Positions 1 through 8,435 of a stretch of DNA of 64,000 nt are shown here, piece by piece. Within the stretch, counting starts at the first letter, position 1. Every line of letters begins with the position of its first letter. Source of the DNA: Terriglobia bacterium. Its GTDB lineage: Bacteria; Acidobacteriota; Terriglobia; Terriglobales; Acidobacteriaceae. Both the position numbers and the translations under genes were made by a program. The notes below the pieces were generated by a model, which did not search any database, was not told the DNA's origin, and saw only the letters and a program-made list of their open reading frames with translations. The DNA is taken from contig JAIQFO010000017.1 in assembly GCA_020073215.1 (NCBI GenBank), positions 35,377 through 99,376 of the forward strand, in the 5' to 3' direction.

Positions 1-197
1 TCTGCACCGGCACCGCGGTCACAACCGCGCTCGACAGTGTGCAGACGGCGACAGTTGGGGGCGAGGGTTATTACGGCTTCGAACCGGCCGTCGTTCCAGA
101 CCGCAACCACGCAACCATAGCCCTGGATCTCAAGCTGACAAAGATGGCACCGGAACCCTCTGCGGTTTCCGCAGCGGCAGAATCTGCCGGACGCTGA
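1..197 (+). CDS. C-terminal end of an unrecognised protein (partial)
   Basis: One frame stays open from the window edge to a TGA at 195-197, giving about 64 residues that end in an Ala/Ser/Glu-rich tail. The start lies outside the window. A strong hairpin terminator follows 17 bases later, which supports a real gene end. I recognise no domain; the visible part includes a Gly-Tyr-Tyr-Gly stretch and a short strand-like segment (IALDLKL). It could be the end of a secreted or outer-membrane protein, but that is a guess. Confidence 0.5.
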   Translation, partial: CTGTAVTTALDSVQTATVGGEGYYGFEPAVVPDRNHATIALDLKLTKMAPEPSAVSAAAESAGR

Positions 198-213
198 AGG
201 GTGAAAGGATCAA

Positions 214-246
214 CGGAGGGATCCCGGGAATAACGGGCTCCCTCCG
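214..246 (+). terminator. Rho-independent terminator
   Basis: CGGAGGGA (214-221) pairs perfectly with TCCCTCCG (239-246), and an inner CCCG/CGGG stem lies inside. CATTGTTTT follows. It ends the partial gene on the left. Because mutS2 also ends nearby on the other strand, it may act in both directions. Confidence 0.65.
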
Positions 247-329
247 CATTGTTTTAGAGAAGTTCCCCCTTCCCCTCCCATTCGCTAGAAACTTCAAAAC
301 AACCGCTAGCCAGCGCCGATCAAAATCCG

Positions 330-2840
330 CTAGACCCGCAACTCCACCACAGTTGCACCGCCGCCGCCTTCGTTGATGGGTGGTTCGGTTACCGACTCCA
401 CGTGCGGATGCTTTCGCAGATACTGGCGGAGGGCTTTGCGCAGGATGCCCATGCCGCTGCCGTGGACGACGCGGACGCGCGGCAGTCCGGCCAGGAAGGC
501 CCGGTCTACGAATTTTTCCACTTCAGCGGTGGCTTCGTCGACGGTGCGGCCGATCACGTTGATTTCGCTGGGCGGGTTGAGGTGGCTCGATTCGTTTTCG
601 AGTCTGATGGTGATGCCTCGGGAGCGGGCGGCTTCGACGGGCGTGGGTTGGGCTTTACTTTGTCCCTGGCCGCTCGCCAGCACCTCGGCGATATCTTCGC
701 GGGCGATGCGCATTTTCATCGAGCCGATTTCTACATCGAAGTGATTCTCGCCAATCTTCTTTTTGACTACGGCGGCGCGGCCCATCGACTTGAGCTTCAC
801 CGTGTCGCCTTCGCTGACGTGCTTGACCAGGCTGGGCTGGGCGTTGGGGTCTCCGCGGTCGGCGCCGGTCGAGTGCGCTACTACCGTGGCATCGAACTGC
901 TCGCGGAATTCGCGACGCATTTTGGCGATGCGGCGCTCGGCTTCCTTCGATAACTTCTGCTGGGCGGCTCGGTCCTGCACGGCATTGACGGCTTCTCTGG
1001 CGTGGTATTCGAAATCGCGGAAGAGGGCTTCGAGCTTCTTCTCCATCTCACGAATTTTGGCCTGCTGTTCTTTGCGGCCCTCGGTGGCGAGTTGCTGTCT
1101 CTCGCGCTCTAGTTCCTGTTCGCGGGCTTTCATGCGCGTGCGTTCAGTTTCAAGGTCGCGAAGGTCGGCGTGCAGGCGGTCGAGGAAACGCGCCACATCC
1201 TGAGTCTGCGAGCCTAATCGTGAGCGGGCGGATGCGATGATGGCGGGATTCAGCCCGAGGCGCTGGGCGATGTTGATTCCGGCAGATGCTCCGGGGACGC
1301 CTGTCTTCAGTTCGTAGGTTGGCTGCAATGTGGCTTCGTCGAAGCCGACCGAGGCGTTAATTACGCCCGCGGTGTTCGCGCCATAAACTTTGAGCGAAGT
1401 GTGGTGCGTGGAGATCACGATCATGCATCCGGCTTTGCGAAAATGTTCGGCGATGGCTACTGCCAGGGCGGCGCCCTCTTCGGGATCAGTGGCGGAGCCC
1501 AGTTCGTCGAGCAGGACGAGCGAATTGGCGGTGGCAGTACGCGAGATGAAGTCGATGTTCGTGACATGTGCCGAAAACGTCGAGAGGTTCTGCTCGATCG
1601 ATTGATAGTCGCCGATGTCGGCGAGAATGGCGTCGAAAACCGGCAGGTCGGCGCGGTCCGCAGGGACGGGAATGCCGGACTGCGCCATCAGCGCGAGCAG
1701 ACCTAGCGTCTTCAGGGAGACGGTCTTGCCGCCGGTGTTAGGTCCGGTGATTACCAGTTGGCGATGGTCGCCTTCTAACTCGATGGTGATGGGAACGATC
1801 TTCGCATTTTTTAGCTTCAGGTTGCGCTCGAGGAGCGGATGTCTTGCTCGGTGGAGGAGCAGGCGAGCTTTGCTCGCCCCGGACGGGCGAAGTCGCCCGT
1901 CCCCACACGAGCCTTCGTCTCCAGAGTGGCTCACCGCTACGCAGTTATAGTCTTCGGCGAAGCGGGCTTTGGCGAACTGGAGCTCCAGTTCGGCGAGGAT
2001 GTCGGCGGCGGCCAGGATCGCATCCGCGTTTTCGCCGATCTGGCGGGTCATCTCCAGCAGGACGCGATGCACCTCGGCCTGTTCTTCATCCAGCAGGCGC
2101 ACCAGTTCGTTGTTCTGCTCGATGGTCTCAAGCGGCTCGACAAACACGGTTTGTCCGCTGGAACTGGCGCCGTGCACCACGCCTTGCACTCGGCGCTTCT
2201 GCTCGACCTTGACTGGGATGACAAAGCGCTCGCCGCGGATGGTGATCAGTTCATCCTGCACCGTCCCGCCTTCGGCGAGTTTCCGCAGGTAGCCGCGCAG
2301 CGATTCCTGGATCTGGCGCTTTTGCTTCTCGATCTCGCGGCGAATGCGGCCCAGCTCGGGCGACGCGCGATCGTCGAGCGTGCCGTCGGGCAGAATCTTG
2401 TTGCGGAACGAGCGCAGGAAGCCGGTGAAGTCCTGGATACCGGCGGAAAGCGCGGCCACAGCGGCCCACTCGGAGCGCATCGCGGCGGGAGGTTGACGCA
2501 CGATTTCACGCCACTCGGCTCCGCGGTCGGCGACCAGCACAACGTCGCGAATCTCTGTGGTCTCAAGAGCGGCTCCGCCGATGCGCGACTTCTCGATCAG
2601 CTTTCTGACTACGGGCAGCCCGGCGAATTCGAAACGTCCGCCGACGCGACGATACTCGCGGATTTCCGTCGTTAGTTGCTGCTGCGTCTCAATCCATGCA
2701 CGATCGAGTGAAGGAAGAAGGTCCGCGATGCGGCGTCGACCCAGAGGCGAAGAGGCGTAGCCTGCGAGCAAGTCGCGCAACGTCTCGAACTCAAGCAGGC
2801 GCGAACTGGTGTGGGTCGCGGGATTGGGCACGAAGGTCAT
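330..2840 (-). CDS. mutS2: Endonuclease MutS2 with an in-frame palindromic insertion
   Basis: MutS2 is a MutS-like ATPase with a C-terminal Smr nuclease domain. In other bacteria it suppresses homologous recombination or acts in rescue of collided ribosomes. Visible parts: an N-terminal clamp/lever region, Walker A GPNTGGKT (residues 366-373), Walker B LVLLDE (441-446), a long Glu/Arg/Gln-rich coiled coil after about 545, and an Smr domain from about 758 with the VHGSG motif. At 836 residues it is slightly longer than the usual 780-800. Part of the excess is a peptide at about residues 310-325 encoded by a double-hairpin repeat, just before the conserved RARHPLLE segment. The gene stands alone; the tRNA-Arg gene lies upstream on the other strand. 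Confidence 0.95.
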   Translation of the reverse strand: MTFVPNPATHTSSRLLEFETLRDLLAGYASSPLGRRRIADLLPSLDRAWIETQQQLTTEIREYRRVGGRFEFAGLPVVRKLIEKSRIGGAALETTEIRDVVLVADRGAEWREIVRQPPAAMRSEWAAVAALSAGIQDFTGFLRSFRNKILPDGTLDDRASPELGRIRREIEKQKRQIQESLRGYLRKLAEGGTVQDELITIRGERFVIPVKVEQKRRVQGVVHGASSSGQTVFVEPLETIEQNNELVRLLDEEQAEVHRVLLEMTRQIGENADAILAAADILAELELQFAKARFAEDYNCVAVSHSGDEGSCGDGRLRPSGASKARLLLHRARHPLLERNLKLKNAKIVPITIELEGDHRQLVITGPNTGGKTVSLKTLGLLALMAQSGIPVPADRADLPVFDAILADIGDYQSIEQNLSTFSAHVTNIDFISRTATANSLVLLDELGSATDPEEGAALAVAIAEHFRKAGCMIVISTHHTSLKVYGANTAGVINASVGFDEATLQPTYELKTGVPGASAGINIAQRLGLNPAIIASARSRLGSQTQDVARFLDRLHADLRDLETERTRMKAREQELERERQQLATEGRKEQQAKIREMEKKLEALFRDFEYHAREAVNAVQDRAAQQKLSKEAERRIAKMRREFREQFDATVVAHSTGADRGDPNAQPSLVKHVSEGDTVKLKSMGRAAVVKKKIGENHFDVEIGSMKMRIAREDIAEVLASGQGQSKAQPTPVEAARSRGITIRLENESSHLNPPSEINVIGRTVDEATAEVEKFVDRAFLAGLPRVRVVHGSGMGILRKALRQYLRKHPHVESVTEPPINEGGGGATVVELRV
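1862..1911 (+). repeat. Family A double-hairpin element, inside mutS2
   Basis: First hairpin: GGCGAGC (1862-1868), loop TTT, GCTCGCC (1872-1878). Second hairpin: GGACGGGCGA (1881-1890), two-base loop, TCGCCCGTCC (1893-1902). The family tail CCACACGAG follows. The element lies antisense to mutS2 and is translated in frame as about 16 residues. Confidence 0.85.
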
Positions 2841-2920
2841 GTATACCGATGGTACGTTTTGATCTTACAACGCAGGTGCGGACTCCCGCGGGCGCTAGTT
2901 CGGATGTAGGGGTATGTAGG

Positions 2921-2985
2921 GGTGCTTCGACTCCGCAGACCGATCCGCTTCGCGAATCGTCCTGCTCCACTCAGCATGACAAGAG
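2921..2985. repeat. Degenerate intergenic repeat of the TCGAAG/ATGACA type
   Basis: The segment runs from GGTGCTTCGACTCCGC to CAGCATGACAAG and resembles the pieces at 30355-30385, 35850-35912 and 36846-36927. It is diverged and forms no clean hairpin here. Confidence 0.4.
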
Positions 2986-3013
2986 TTGAGGATTTCAATT
3001 AGCGGTGTAGAAT
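2986..3013 (+). promoter_or_regulatory. Sigma-70-type promoter of tRNA-Arg
   Basis: TTGAGG (2986-2991) and TAGAAT (3008-3013) are separated by 16 bases. The -10 box lies about 40 bases before the tRNA, leaving a short 5' leader. Both boxes match consensus well. There is no experimental support. Confidence 0.55.
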
Positions 3014-3052
3014 CAAGTTCGCCGGGTCACGTTGACGCGGGTTCCGGCGGAC

Positions 3053-3129
3053 GGCCCCGTAGCTCAATTGGATAGAGCATCAGACTTCGGATCTGAGGGT
3101 TGGGGGTTCGACTCCCTCCGGGGTCGCCA
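3053..3129 (+). tRNA. tRNA-Arg (anticodon UCG), CCA encoded
   Basis: The acceptor stem pairs GGCCCCG (3053-3059) with CGGGGTC (3119-3125), with one G-T pair. The D arm has TAGCTC...GAGC, the anticodon loop is CTTCGGA with TCG at positions 34-36, and the T loop is TTCGACT. CCA at 3127-3129 is encoded. It reads CGA codons, and other CGN codons by wobble. Confidence 0.95.
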
Positions 3130-3260
3130 TTTCGACAAGCCGTAGTCTGGCATCCCTGCCAACCTTAACCTGAACAAGCTCCGCATCGCGTCCAACCCCT
3201 GCACTCTGGTTACTTGCCACCGTTCCGGTTTCGCGGTGCAATTGCTGGTGGAGCGAAATT

Positions 3261-3647
3261 ATGGGACGCCTGGTTGGGTTTGTGGGCACGGTCGTTACCC
3301 TGGCGATCGGAATGTACATCTACTCTTTGCAGGTCAAAACCCTGACTCCGGGCGCTGGGGACGGCAATTCTAATTCTGAAGACGTCGTTACCATCACGGG
3401 CGTGAAGAACGATCTGATCGGTATCGCCAACGCCGAGCGCGGATACATGGCTACGGAAGGAAAATACGCTTCGCTGGATGACCTGAAGGCGGGCAACTAC
3501 ATTACCATTCAGGGCGAGCGTCTTCCGTATGTCTACGATGTTGAGACCACTTCCACTAGCTTTCGCGTGACCGCCACTCGCACCACGAAAGGCGCTCCGG
3601 CACACCTCTGGATTACCGAAACCATGCAGGTAGAGGCTTCAGATTGA
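3261..3647 (+). CDS. Small membrane-anchored, pilin-like unknown protein
   Basis: This 128-residue protein has one N-terminal membrane segment (about residues 4-24). The remainder is soluble, containing AERGYMATEGKYASLDDL, a pattern common in the early globular part of type IV pseudopilins. The classical prepilin motif (G-F-T-L-I-E) is absent, so a true pilin call is not supported. The gene stands alone, about 130 bases after the tRNA. The start fits the membrane segment. Function unknown. Confidence 0.7.
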   Translation: MGRLVGFVGTVVTLAIGMYIYSLQVKTLTPGAGDGNSNSEDVVTITGVKNDLIGIANAERGYMATEGKYASLDDLKAGNYITIQGERLPYVYDVETTSTSFRVTATRTTKGAPAHLWITETMQVEASD

Positions 3648-3744
3648 AGTCCTTCCTGCTCGCGTCGCGTGCTTGCATTTTCGCAAATCCGATTTCGTGA
3701 ATCCAATTTCGTTAATCCGGCGTGCAGCTTCCGAACCGTGCGGG

Positions 3745-3933
3745 TCAGGGTTTTTTCCAGTCGGTCAAGGACATGAGTTCGTCCATGATTTCCTGCAACC
3801 GTTGCAGTCGCCGTTCCTGATCGGACGCACCCACCATCTTCTTGCCACCTTGCAGGTACAGGCGGTTGGCTTCGCTGATTTCCGCGATTTCTTCTCGCAA
3901 CCTGGCAACGCGCTCTTTGACGGACTGCGGCAT
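3745..3933 (-). CDS. Short charged helical protein, unknown
   Basis: A 62-residue, highly charged protein that should be almost entirely alpha-helical (runs such as VARLREEIAEISEANRLYLQGG and RRLQRLQEIMDEL split by one short linker). It has a heptad-like leucine pattern and ends in WKKP. There is no signal or membrane segment. It lies in opposite orientation between the pilin-like gene and thyX. It may be a small coiled-coil scaffold. I do not recognise a family. Confidence 0.6.
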   Translation of the reverse strand: MPQSVKERVARLREEIAEISEANRLYLQGGKKMVGASDQERRLQRLQEIMDELMSLTDWKKP

Positions 3934-4137
3934 AAGGATAGGCTAGCACAGCATTTTGGGCTCTTTAGTGAAGTGGCTTTCGGTAGTGTATCAGTTGCCA
4001 AGTTTGGTCTGGTAGATCGCCGATCCACGATCGCCGAATCCACGAGGATTGTGGCCCAACCACTTCCCCGCTTGCCATCGATGAAGATGAAGATGATTGC
4101 GTCCGCTGCATCGGACGATTAAGATTTCCCCACTCCC

Positions 4138-5757
4138 ATGTCTGAAGTAATTTCAAACGAGCCCACGACTTCCCATCCCAATTCCAAGCATCCCGCTTCT
4201 GTTCCTAGCCCTGATCCTGCCGTCGAGGTGTTCGCCGTTTATGGCGTTGAGCCAGAGATTCAGGCTTACGCCATGGCCAGGTATTCGCGCTCGTCGCTCT
4301 CCATGAAAGAGGCGCTGAAGGAAATTACGCTGCAGAAGGCGGAGAAGTTTCTCAACACGTTCTACTTTCAATACGGGCACCGCTCCATCGCCGACCTTGC
4401 CCACATCGCGCTCGCCATCGAGAAGCTTTCCATCCTTGCGGCCATCGTCGTGGCTGACGAGCAGCGCTGGGATGGACAGGAGCGCTCGACCCGCTACCAG
4501 GACTTCAGGAAGAGCGGCTACTACACGCCCAGTTTTGGGAATGACGGTACAGGTCCGGACGTTTCGTCCACCCGGACTCTCTATTGCGAAACCATCGAGT
4601 CCTTGTTTGCAGCCTACGAGAAAATTTCGCAGCGAACGTTCGAATATCTTGCCAGCATCACGCCTCGACCCGCCGAAATGAAGCCGGAGGCTTACGAGCG
4701 CACGTTGCGGGCCCGCGCCTTCGACATCTCGCGCTATCTGTTGCCGCTCTCGACCAACACTTCCCTGGGAGAGATCGTCAACGCCCGCACGCTGGAAAGC
4801 CAGGTCGCCCACCTGCTCTCGCAGCCGCATAAAGAAGTCCGCGATCTGGGAGCGCTGCTGAAACAAGCCGCCCTGTCTCCGGCCTACAACGCGAACGAAG
4901 ACTCGCTGCGCGCCCTGGTGGCCGAGATTCGCGCCGTGTCACCCGAAATCGCGGAGCGCGCCGAACGCGAACTCCTGCGCGCAGTGCGGGTCGCGCCCAC
5001 GCTGGTCAAGTATGCCGATCCGAGTGTCTACGAAATCGAGACGCGACGTGAACTGCGGCAGGCGGCCGCTGAACTGATGCGAGACGCTGCCATCGAGCCC
5101 GCGCCGCTTGTCGATCTGCTGGATGCCGATCCCCTTGAAATTGATCTCGCCACCACGCTCCTCTACGGCCACTGTCATTACTCCTACCGGCAGCTTCGCC
5201 GTGCGGTCGAAGCGGCTGGCGAGGCGCGCCGCCGCGAAATCGTCGACCTCGGCCTGCGCCATCGCGGAGGCCACGACGAACTGCCACGTCCTTTTTCCGC
5301 CGGACAGCAGTTTCGCTTCGACATCCTCATGGACACCGGCGGCTTCCGCGACATGCACCGCCACCGGCGCTGCGTGCAGATCATGCAGGACTTCTCGACC
5401 GTCCACGGTTTCGACACGCCGCCCGAAGTCGAGGCCGCCGGAGTCCGCTCCGACTACGAACTCGCGATGAAGCGCGCCGAAACCGCGGTCGAGAAGCTTT
5501 CCGCGTCCGGTGGTGAAGAAGCCCGGCAAAACTCGCAGTACGCGATCCCGCTTGCTTTCCGCAAGCGCACGCTGTTCAAGATGGACTTCGCCGAGGCAGT
5601 TTACATCTCCGAGTTGCGCACTACGCCCGCCGGCCACGCGTCGTATCGCAATGTGGCCTATGCCATGTATGAGGCCGTCGCCGCGAAGTATCCGGCGCTG
5701 GCGAAATATTTCCGGGTGCACGACGTACGGGAGCCAATGGATCTGCTGAAACGCTAG
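4138..5757 (+). CDS. thyX: FAD-dependent thymidylate synthase, double-length ThyX form
   Basis: ThyX makes dTMP from dUMP using methylene-tetrahydrofolate, NADPH and FAD. This protein has 539 residues, about twice the usual 220-250, and reads as two ThyX-like halves. The first half keeps the HRS segment (81-83) and the S-x-R-Y element (S117, R119, Y120), but the RHR before it is missing. The second half has RHR at 408-410 but no S-x-R-Y after it, followed by ELRTTPAGHASYR, which resembles the family's C-terminal substrate segment. Long ThyX forms are known in some bacteria. The active site may combine both halves (inference). Single gene; no thyA is visible. Confidence 0.85.
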   Translation: MSEVISNEPTTSHPNSKHPASVPSPDPAVEVFAVYGVEPEIQAYAMARYSRSSLSMKEALKEITLQKAEKFLNTFYFQYGHRSIADLAHIALAIEKLSILAAIVVADEQRWDGQERSTRYQDFRKSGYYTPSFGNDGTGPDVSSTRTLYCETIESLFAAYEKISQRTFEYLASITPRPAEMKPEAYERTLRARAFDISRYLLPLSTNTSLGEIVNARTLESQVAHLLSQPHKEVRDLGALLKQAALSPAYNANEDSLRALVAEIRAVSPEIAERAERELLRAVRVAPTLVKYADPSVYEIETRRELRQAAAELMRDAAIEPAPLVDLLDADPLEIDLATTLLYGHCHYSYRQLRRAVEAAGEARRREIVDLGLRHRGGHDELPRPFSAGQQFRFDILMDTGGFRDMHRHRRCVQIMQDFSTVHGFDTPPEVEAAGVRSDYELAMKRAETAVEKLSASGGEEARQNSQYAIPLAFRKRTLFKMDFAEAVYISELRTTPAGHASYRNVAYAMYEAVAAKYPALAKYFRVHDVREPMDLLKR

Positions 5758-5846
5758 ACGGATGTGGTGCTGTTCTCCACTAGTAACTCGGCGACATCTG
5801 TTCCTGAACTGTTATGATCCACTCTTCTCCCTTTGCGTAGGCCAAG

Positions 5847-6254
5847 ATGGAGATTGATATATGTCCGCGTTGGGTTCTGGCCAAGTTGGGCATCTCGGAG
5901 CAGCGTCAGCAACACGTTGCGCTATTTGCCTCAGCAGCGCTCGGACTGCCGTTGCTTTGCCTTGCGACCCACATTCCTCACTTGTGTCTATTGCGCACGA
6001 TCCTTCGGATCCCTTGTCCGGGATGCGGCGTTTGCCATTCGATCATTGCAATCCTTCGTTTTGATCCTGTACGGGCGTGGGCGGCGAATCCGGCTGGGGT
6101 TGGTGTTGCGTTGAGCTTGTGTTTCCAGTTGGTGGCGCGACCGATTGCAATCATGGCTCCGCGAGCTGGCGATCTGGTATCTCAATCTTCACGCCACATT
6201 TCGAACGTGGCGCTGGGCGGTTTGCTGTTGGTGTGGATTCTTAGAGTGATTTAG
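5847..6254 (+). CDS. DUF2752 family membrane protein
   Basis: This 135-residue protein has three to four hydrophobic segments and the family signature CPGCGVCHS in the middle, just after a hydrophobic CLLRTILRI stretch. DUF2752 proteins are small membrane proteins of unknown function. The gene is followed 10 bases later by a 55-residue zinc-ribbon/membrane gene and probably shares its transcript. Confidence 0.85.
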   Translation: MEIDICPRWVLAKLGISEQRQQHVALFASAALGLPLLCLATHIPHLCLLRTILRIPCPGCGVCHSIIAILRFDPVRAWAANPAGVGVALSLCFQLVARPIAIMAPRAGDLVSQSSRHISNVALGGLLLVWILRVI

Positions 6255-6264
6255 AAAGGATTAG

Positions 6265-6432
6265 ATGGCCGCGATTTCTTGTTCCAAGTGCAATACCTTA
6301 ACGGAGCGAGCGGGCTTCCCGACGTGGGCGATTATCGTGGGCATTTGCTTCTTTCCCGTTGGACTTCTCGCTCTGTTGGCTGGTCGTAAGCCGACGACGT
6401 GCGGCCATTGCGGGTTCACTTGGAACGCCTAG
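6265..6432 (+). CDS. 55-residue LITAF-like zinc/membrane protein
   Basis: ATG at 6265 is preceded by AAAGGA and the stop is TAG at 6430-6432. The protein starts MAAISCSKCNTL, has one hydrophobic segment (about residues 20-41), and ends in TTCGHCGFTWNA. Two CxxC knuckles on either side of a membrane-inserted helix is the plan of LITAF-like domains, in which both knuckles bind one zinc and the hydrophobic part dips into the membrane from the cytosolic face. It lies 10 bases after the DUF2752 gene. The family assignment rests on the pattern only. Confidence 0.75.
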   Translation: MAAISCSKCNTLTERAGFPTWAIIVGICFFPVGLLALLAGRKPTTCGHCGFTWNA

Positions 6433-6498
6433 CGGCTCCGCGTGGAGCGGGCGTAAAATTGACGCCGACGAATCTCCGCTTCTAGAATCACTTCACTC

Positions 6499-6825
6499 AT
6501 GCCCAACTACGAATACCTGTGCAAGAAGTGCGGACACCGCTTTGAACAAATCCGCAAATTTTCCGATAAGCACCTGAAGAAGTGCCCGGAATGCGGAGGC
6601 GTCCTCGAACAAGTGATCTCGGCTCCAGCGGTGCAGTTCAAAGGCTCGGGGTGGTATGTGACCGACTACGCGAAGAAGGGTTCTTCTTCCGCGTCGTCAT
6701 CGACCTCTTCTTCTGAAAATGAGAGCAGCGCGAAGGAAGCGAAAGAGAAGAAGGACGGTAAGGATACTAAGAAAGACGAGAAGCCCAAGTCCGAGACCTC
6801 GCCCAAGAAACAGAAGAAAGACTAG
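6499..6825 (+). CDS. FmdB-family zinc ribbon protein
   Basis: The N-terminus (MPNYEYLCKKCGHRFE) and a second knuckle (CPECGG) form the FmdB/CxxC-CxxC zinc ribbon, followed by the family's SGWYVTDY segment. After about residue 60 the protein becomes a low-complexity Ser-rich, then Lys/Glu-rich tail, as in many FmdB proteins. It was named as a regulator of formamidase genes, but its role in most bacteria is unknown. It ends 20 bases from a convergent gene with no clear terminator between. Confidence 0.9.
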   Translation: MPNYEYLCKKCGHRFEQIRKFSDKHLKKCPECGGVLEQVISAPAVQFKGSGWYVTDYAKKGSSSASSSTSSSENESSAKEAKEKKDGKDTKKDEKPKSETSPKKQKKD

Positions 6826-6845
6826 CGTATTCCACCACTGCGTTC

Positions 6846-7172
6846 CTATTTCGTCGAGGCGTTGCCGGTTCGCTCGGGCATGCCGATCACCAAGGTTCGC
6901 CGGCGAGGCAGTTCGTCTTCGGAAATTTCCCCCACGAATTGCAGGCCGAGGCCCAGTCGCTCGCATTCCTGAAAGGCCGCGTCGTTGAGAAAGTACACGA
7001 TGTCTCCCCCAAAGCGATCCTTGAACCGGCGGCGCTCGTCCAGGTCGAACGGGCTCACCGAATACACTTTGACCTCGGGATGTTCGCGCAAAACCGCGCT
7101 CAGCTGGCGTTGGAATCCGAGCGCTCCTTGCCGGACTTGCGCCATGGTGAAAGAAACAACGCGATAAGGCAT
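6846..7172 (-). CDS. Conserved-looking unknown protein after pgeF
   Basis: A 108-residue soluble protein, without signal or membrane segment, that appears alpha/beta (strands such as VKVYSVSPFDL and TLVIGMPE). Its start lies 6 bases after the pgeF stop, so the two are cotranscribed. No catalytic motif is apparent and I do not recognise the family. Confidence 0.65.
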   Translation of the reverse strand: MPYRVVSFTMAQVRQGALGFQRQLSAVLREHPEVKVYSVSPFDLDERRRFKDRFGGDIVYFLNDAAFQECERLGLGLQFVGEISEDELPRRRTLVIGMPERTGNASTK

Positions 7173-7178
7173 GAAACC

Positions 7179-8087
7179 TCAGTTCCTGATCCCAGCCGCT
7201 CCCATCAGCCTGCCGGTTACGCCCTTCTCGGCCCGGAAACTGAACAGCAACTCCGTATGGCACACCGTGCACGGCGCCTTCGCGTCGATGTTCTTCGCCA
7301 GCACACCTGCATCCAGCAGTTGGCGCCGGTTCGCCTCGACCAGATCGAGAAAAAGTTTCGCGGGCAATTCGCCGTGTCCCGGGGCGCGCGCCGTCAGGAA
7401 CAGCAACGGATATTTCTCCCGCACCGGGTCCGATTCCTTGACCTCGCGGAACAGGCTGTTGACGTATGAAAACTGACCTTCAAACCTGGTGCGCACTTCT
7501 TCGCCCACTTCGTAGCAGCATCCCCGCACGCCCGGCCCAATCACCGCCACCAGGTTGTGCGGATCGCTCTTGAAGAGTTTCCGCATCTCGCCGACACCTT
7601 TCTCGACGATGCGCTTGACCGTGCCGCGCCACCCGGCGTGAAAAACGCCGACAGCCCGCCGTTTCCGATCCGCCAGAATGACAGGCAAGCAATCGGCAGT
7701 CTGCACGGCTAAGATCAGCCCCGGAGTATCCGTGACCATTCCGTCTCCGGTCAAGGGCTGCCCTGGCATACGTTCGACACAATGGATCAGGTCGGAATGA
7801 ATCTGCCGCAGCGTAACCAGCGGCCAGCGGCTGCGCCCCTTCGCAATGCCCAGTTCCTTGAGAAAAATCTCGCGGTTGTGCTCGACGGCCGCGCGCGAGT
7901 CATGCTTCGTGAACCCAAGATTCAGCGCATTTCCGCCGTAGACGCGCGACACTCCGCCAGGCCGCGTCGAGAAGGCATGCACCAGCCAGGGCAGTTTGCC
8001 CAGCGTTTCGGAACGCAAGAGTTGTAGTTTGTTCTTTGCGATGCGATGGGTTGCCACCGTTCGATCATACCTTGAGGATCCGGTCAT
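7179..8087 (-). CDS. pgeF: Peptidoglycan editing factor PgeF (YfiH / laccase-domain family)
   Basis: PgeF removes wrongly incorporated amino acids from peptidoglycan precursors; the fold was earlier called multicopper polyphenol oxidase. The metal-site motifs are visible: RQIHSD, QTADCLPV and HAGWRG, plus the GPGVRGCCYEVGEEV segment. I place the start at ATG 8087; an upstream TTG (8102) and a downstream GTG (8057) are alternatives. The latter would give a start closer to the conserved region. The 108-residue gene follows in the same operon and dodecin lies upstream. Confidence 0.9.
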   Translation of the reverse strand: MTGSSRYDRTVATHRIAKNKLQLLRSETLGKLPWLVHAFSTRPGGVSRVYGGNALNLGFTKHDSRAAVEHNREIFLKELGIAKGRSRWPLVTLRQIHSDLIHCVERMPGQPLTGDGMVTDTPGLILAVQTADCLPVILADRKRRAVGVFHAGWRGTVKRIVEKGVGEMRKLFKSDPHNLVAVIGPGVRGCCYEVGEEVRTRFEGQFSYVNSLFREVKESDPVREKYPLLFLTARAPGHGELPAKLFLDLVEANRRQLLDAGVLAKNIDAKAPCTVCHTELLFSFRAEKGVTGRLMGAAGIRN

Positions 8088-8234
8088 CGGCGGGGTCGAC
8101 AAGGATGCAGAAGAACGCGCCGTCAGATTCAGGAGACGGTCGCGGCCTCGAATCCTGCGAGGAACGTCTGCAAATCAGGTATTACAAACTAGCGGCGACG
8201 AGGGCCTCTGGCGCTCGATGGCCGGCGGTTGACA

Positions 8235-8435
8235 TCAATGTTCGACATTGAAATAGATCTTGGTGGTGGCGCGGTATTCCAGGACCTTTGCTCCATCCAG
8301 TTGCATATCGAGTGAATCCACGTGCGCCCACTTGATGCCGCGAACGGTCTTCGCCGCTTCTTTTACGGCAAGCTCCGCTGCCTTGGCAAAACTCTCTTTT
8401 GAAGTCCCGATTACTTCGATCACTTTCTGGGTCAT
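8235..8435 (-). CDS. Dodecin family flavin-binding protein
   Basis: Dodecins are about 65-70-residue proteins that form 12-subunit shells and store or buffer flavins. This protein has 66 residues: MTQKVIEVIGTSKESF, then the helix with AVKEAAKTV, the flavin-stacking Trp in GIKWAHV, and a C-terminal strand ending YFNVEH. The start is set by GAGGAG just upstream of ATG 8435; the frame extends further but is not family-like there. Monocistronic or upstream of pgeF. Confidence 0.93.
   Translation of the reverse strand: MTQKVIEVIGTSKESFAKAAELAVKEAAKTVRGIKWAHVDSLDMQLDGAKVLEYRATTKIYFNVEH

Noticed and set aside
1839..2675. A 278-residue frame on the plus strand
   Set aside because: It lies antisense to mutS2, which has full ATPase and Smr motifs. 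The frame shows no domain.
4138..5757. Two separate ThyX genes joined by a sequencing error
   Set aside because: The frame is open for the whole length, and each half lacks a different part of the motif, which fits an evolved fusion better than two normal genes.
7179..8087. Considered as a laccase / polyphenol oxidase
   Set aside because: The motifs are those of PgeF/YfiH; the laccase label is historical for this fold.
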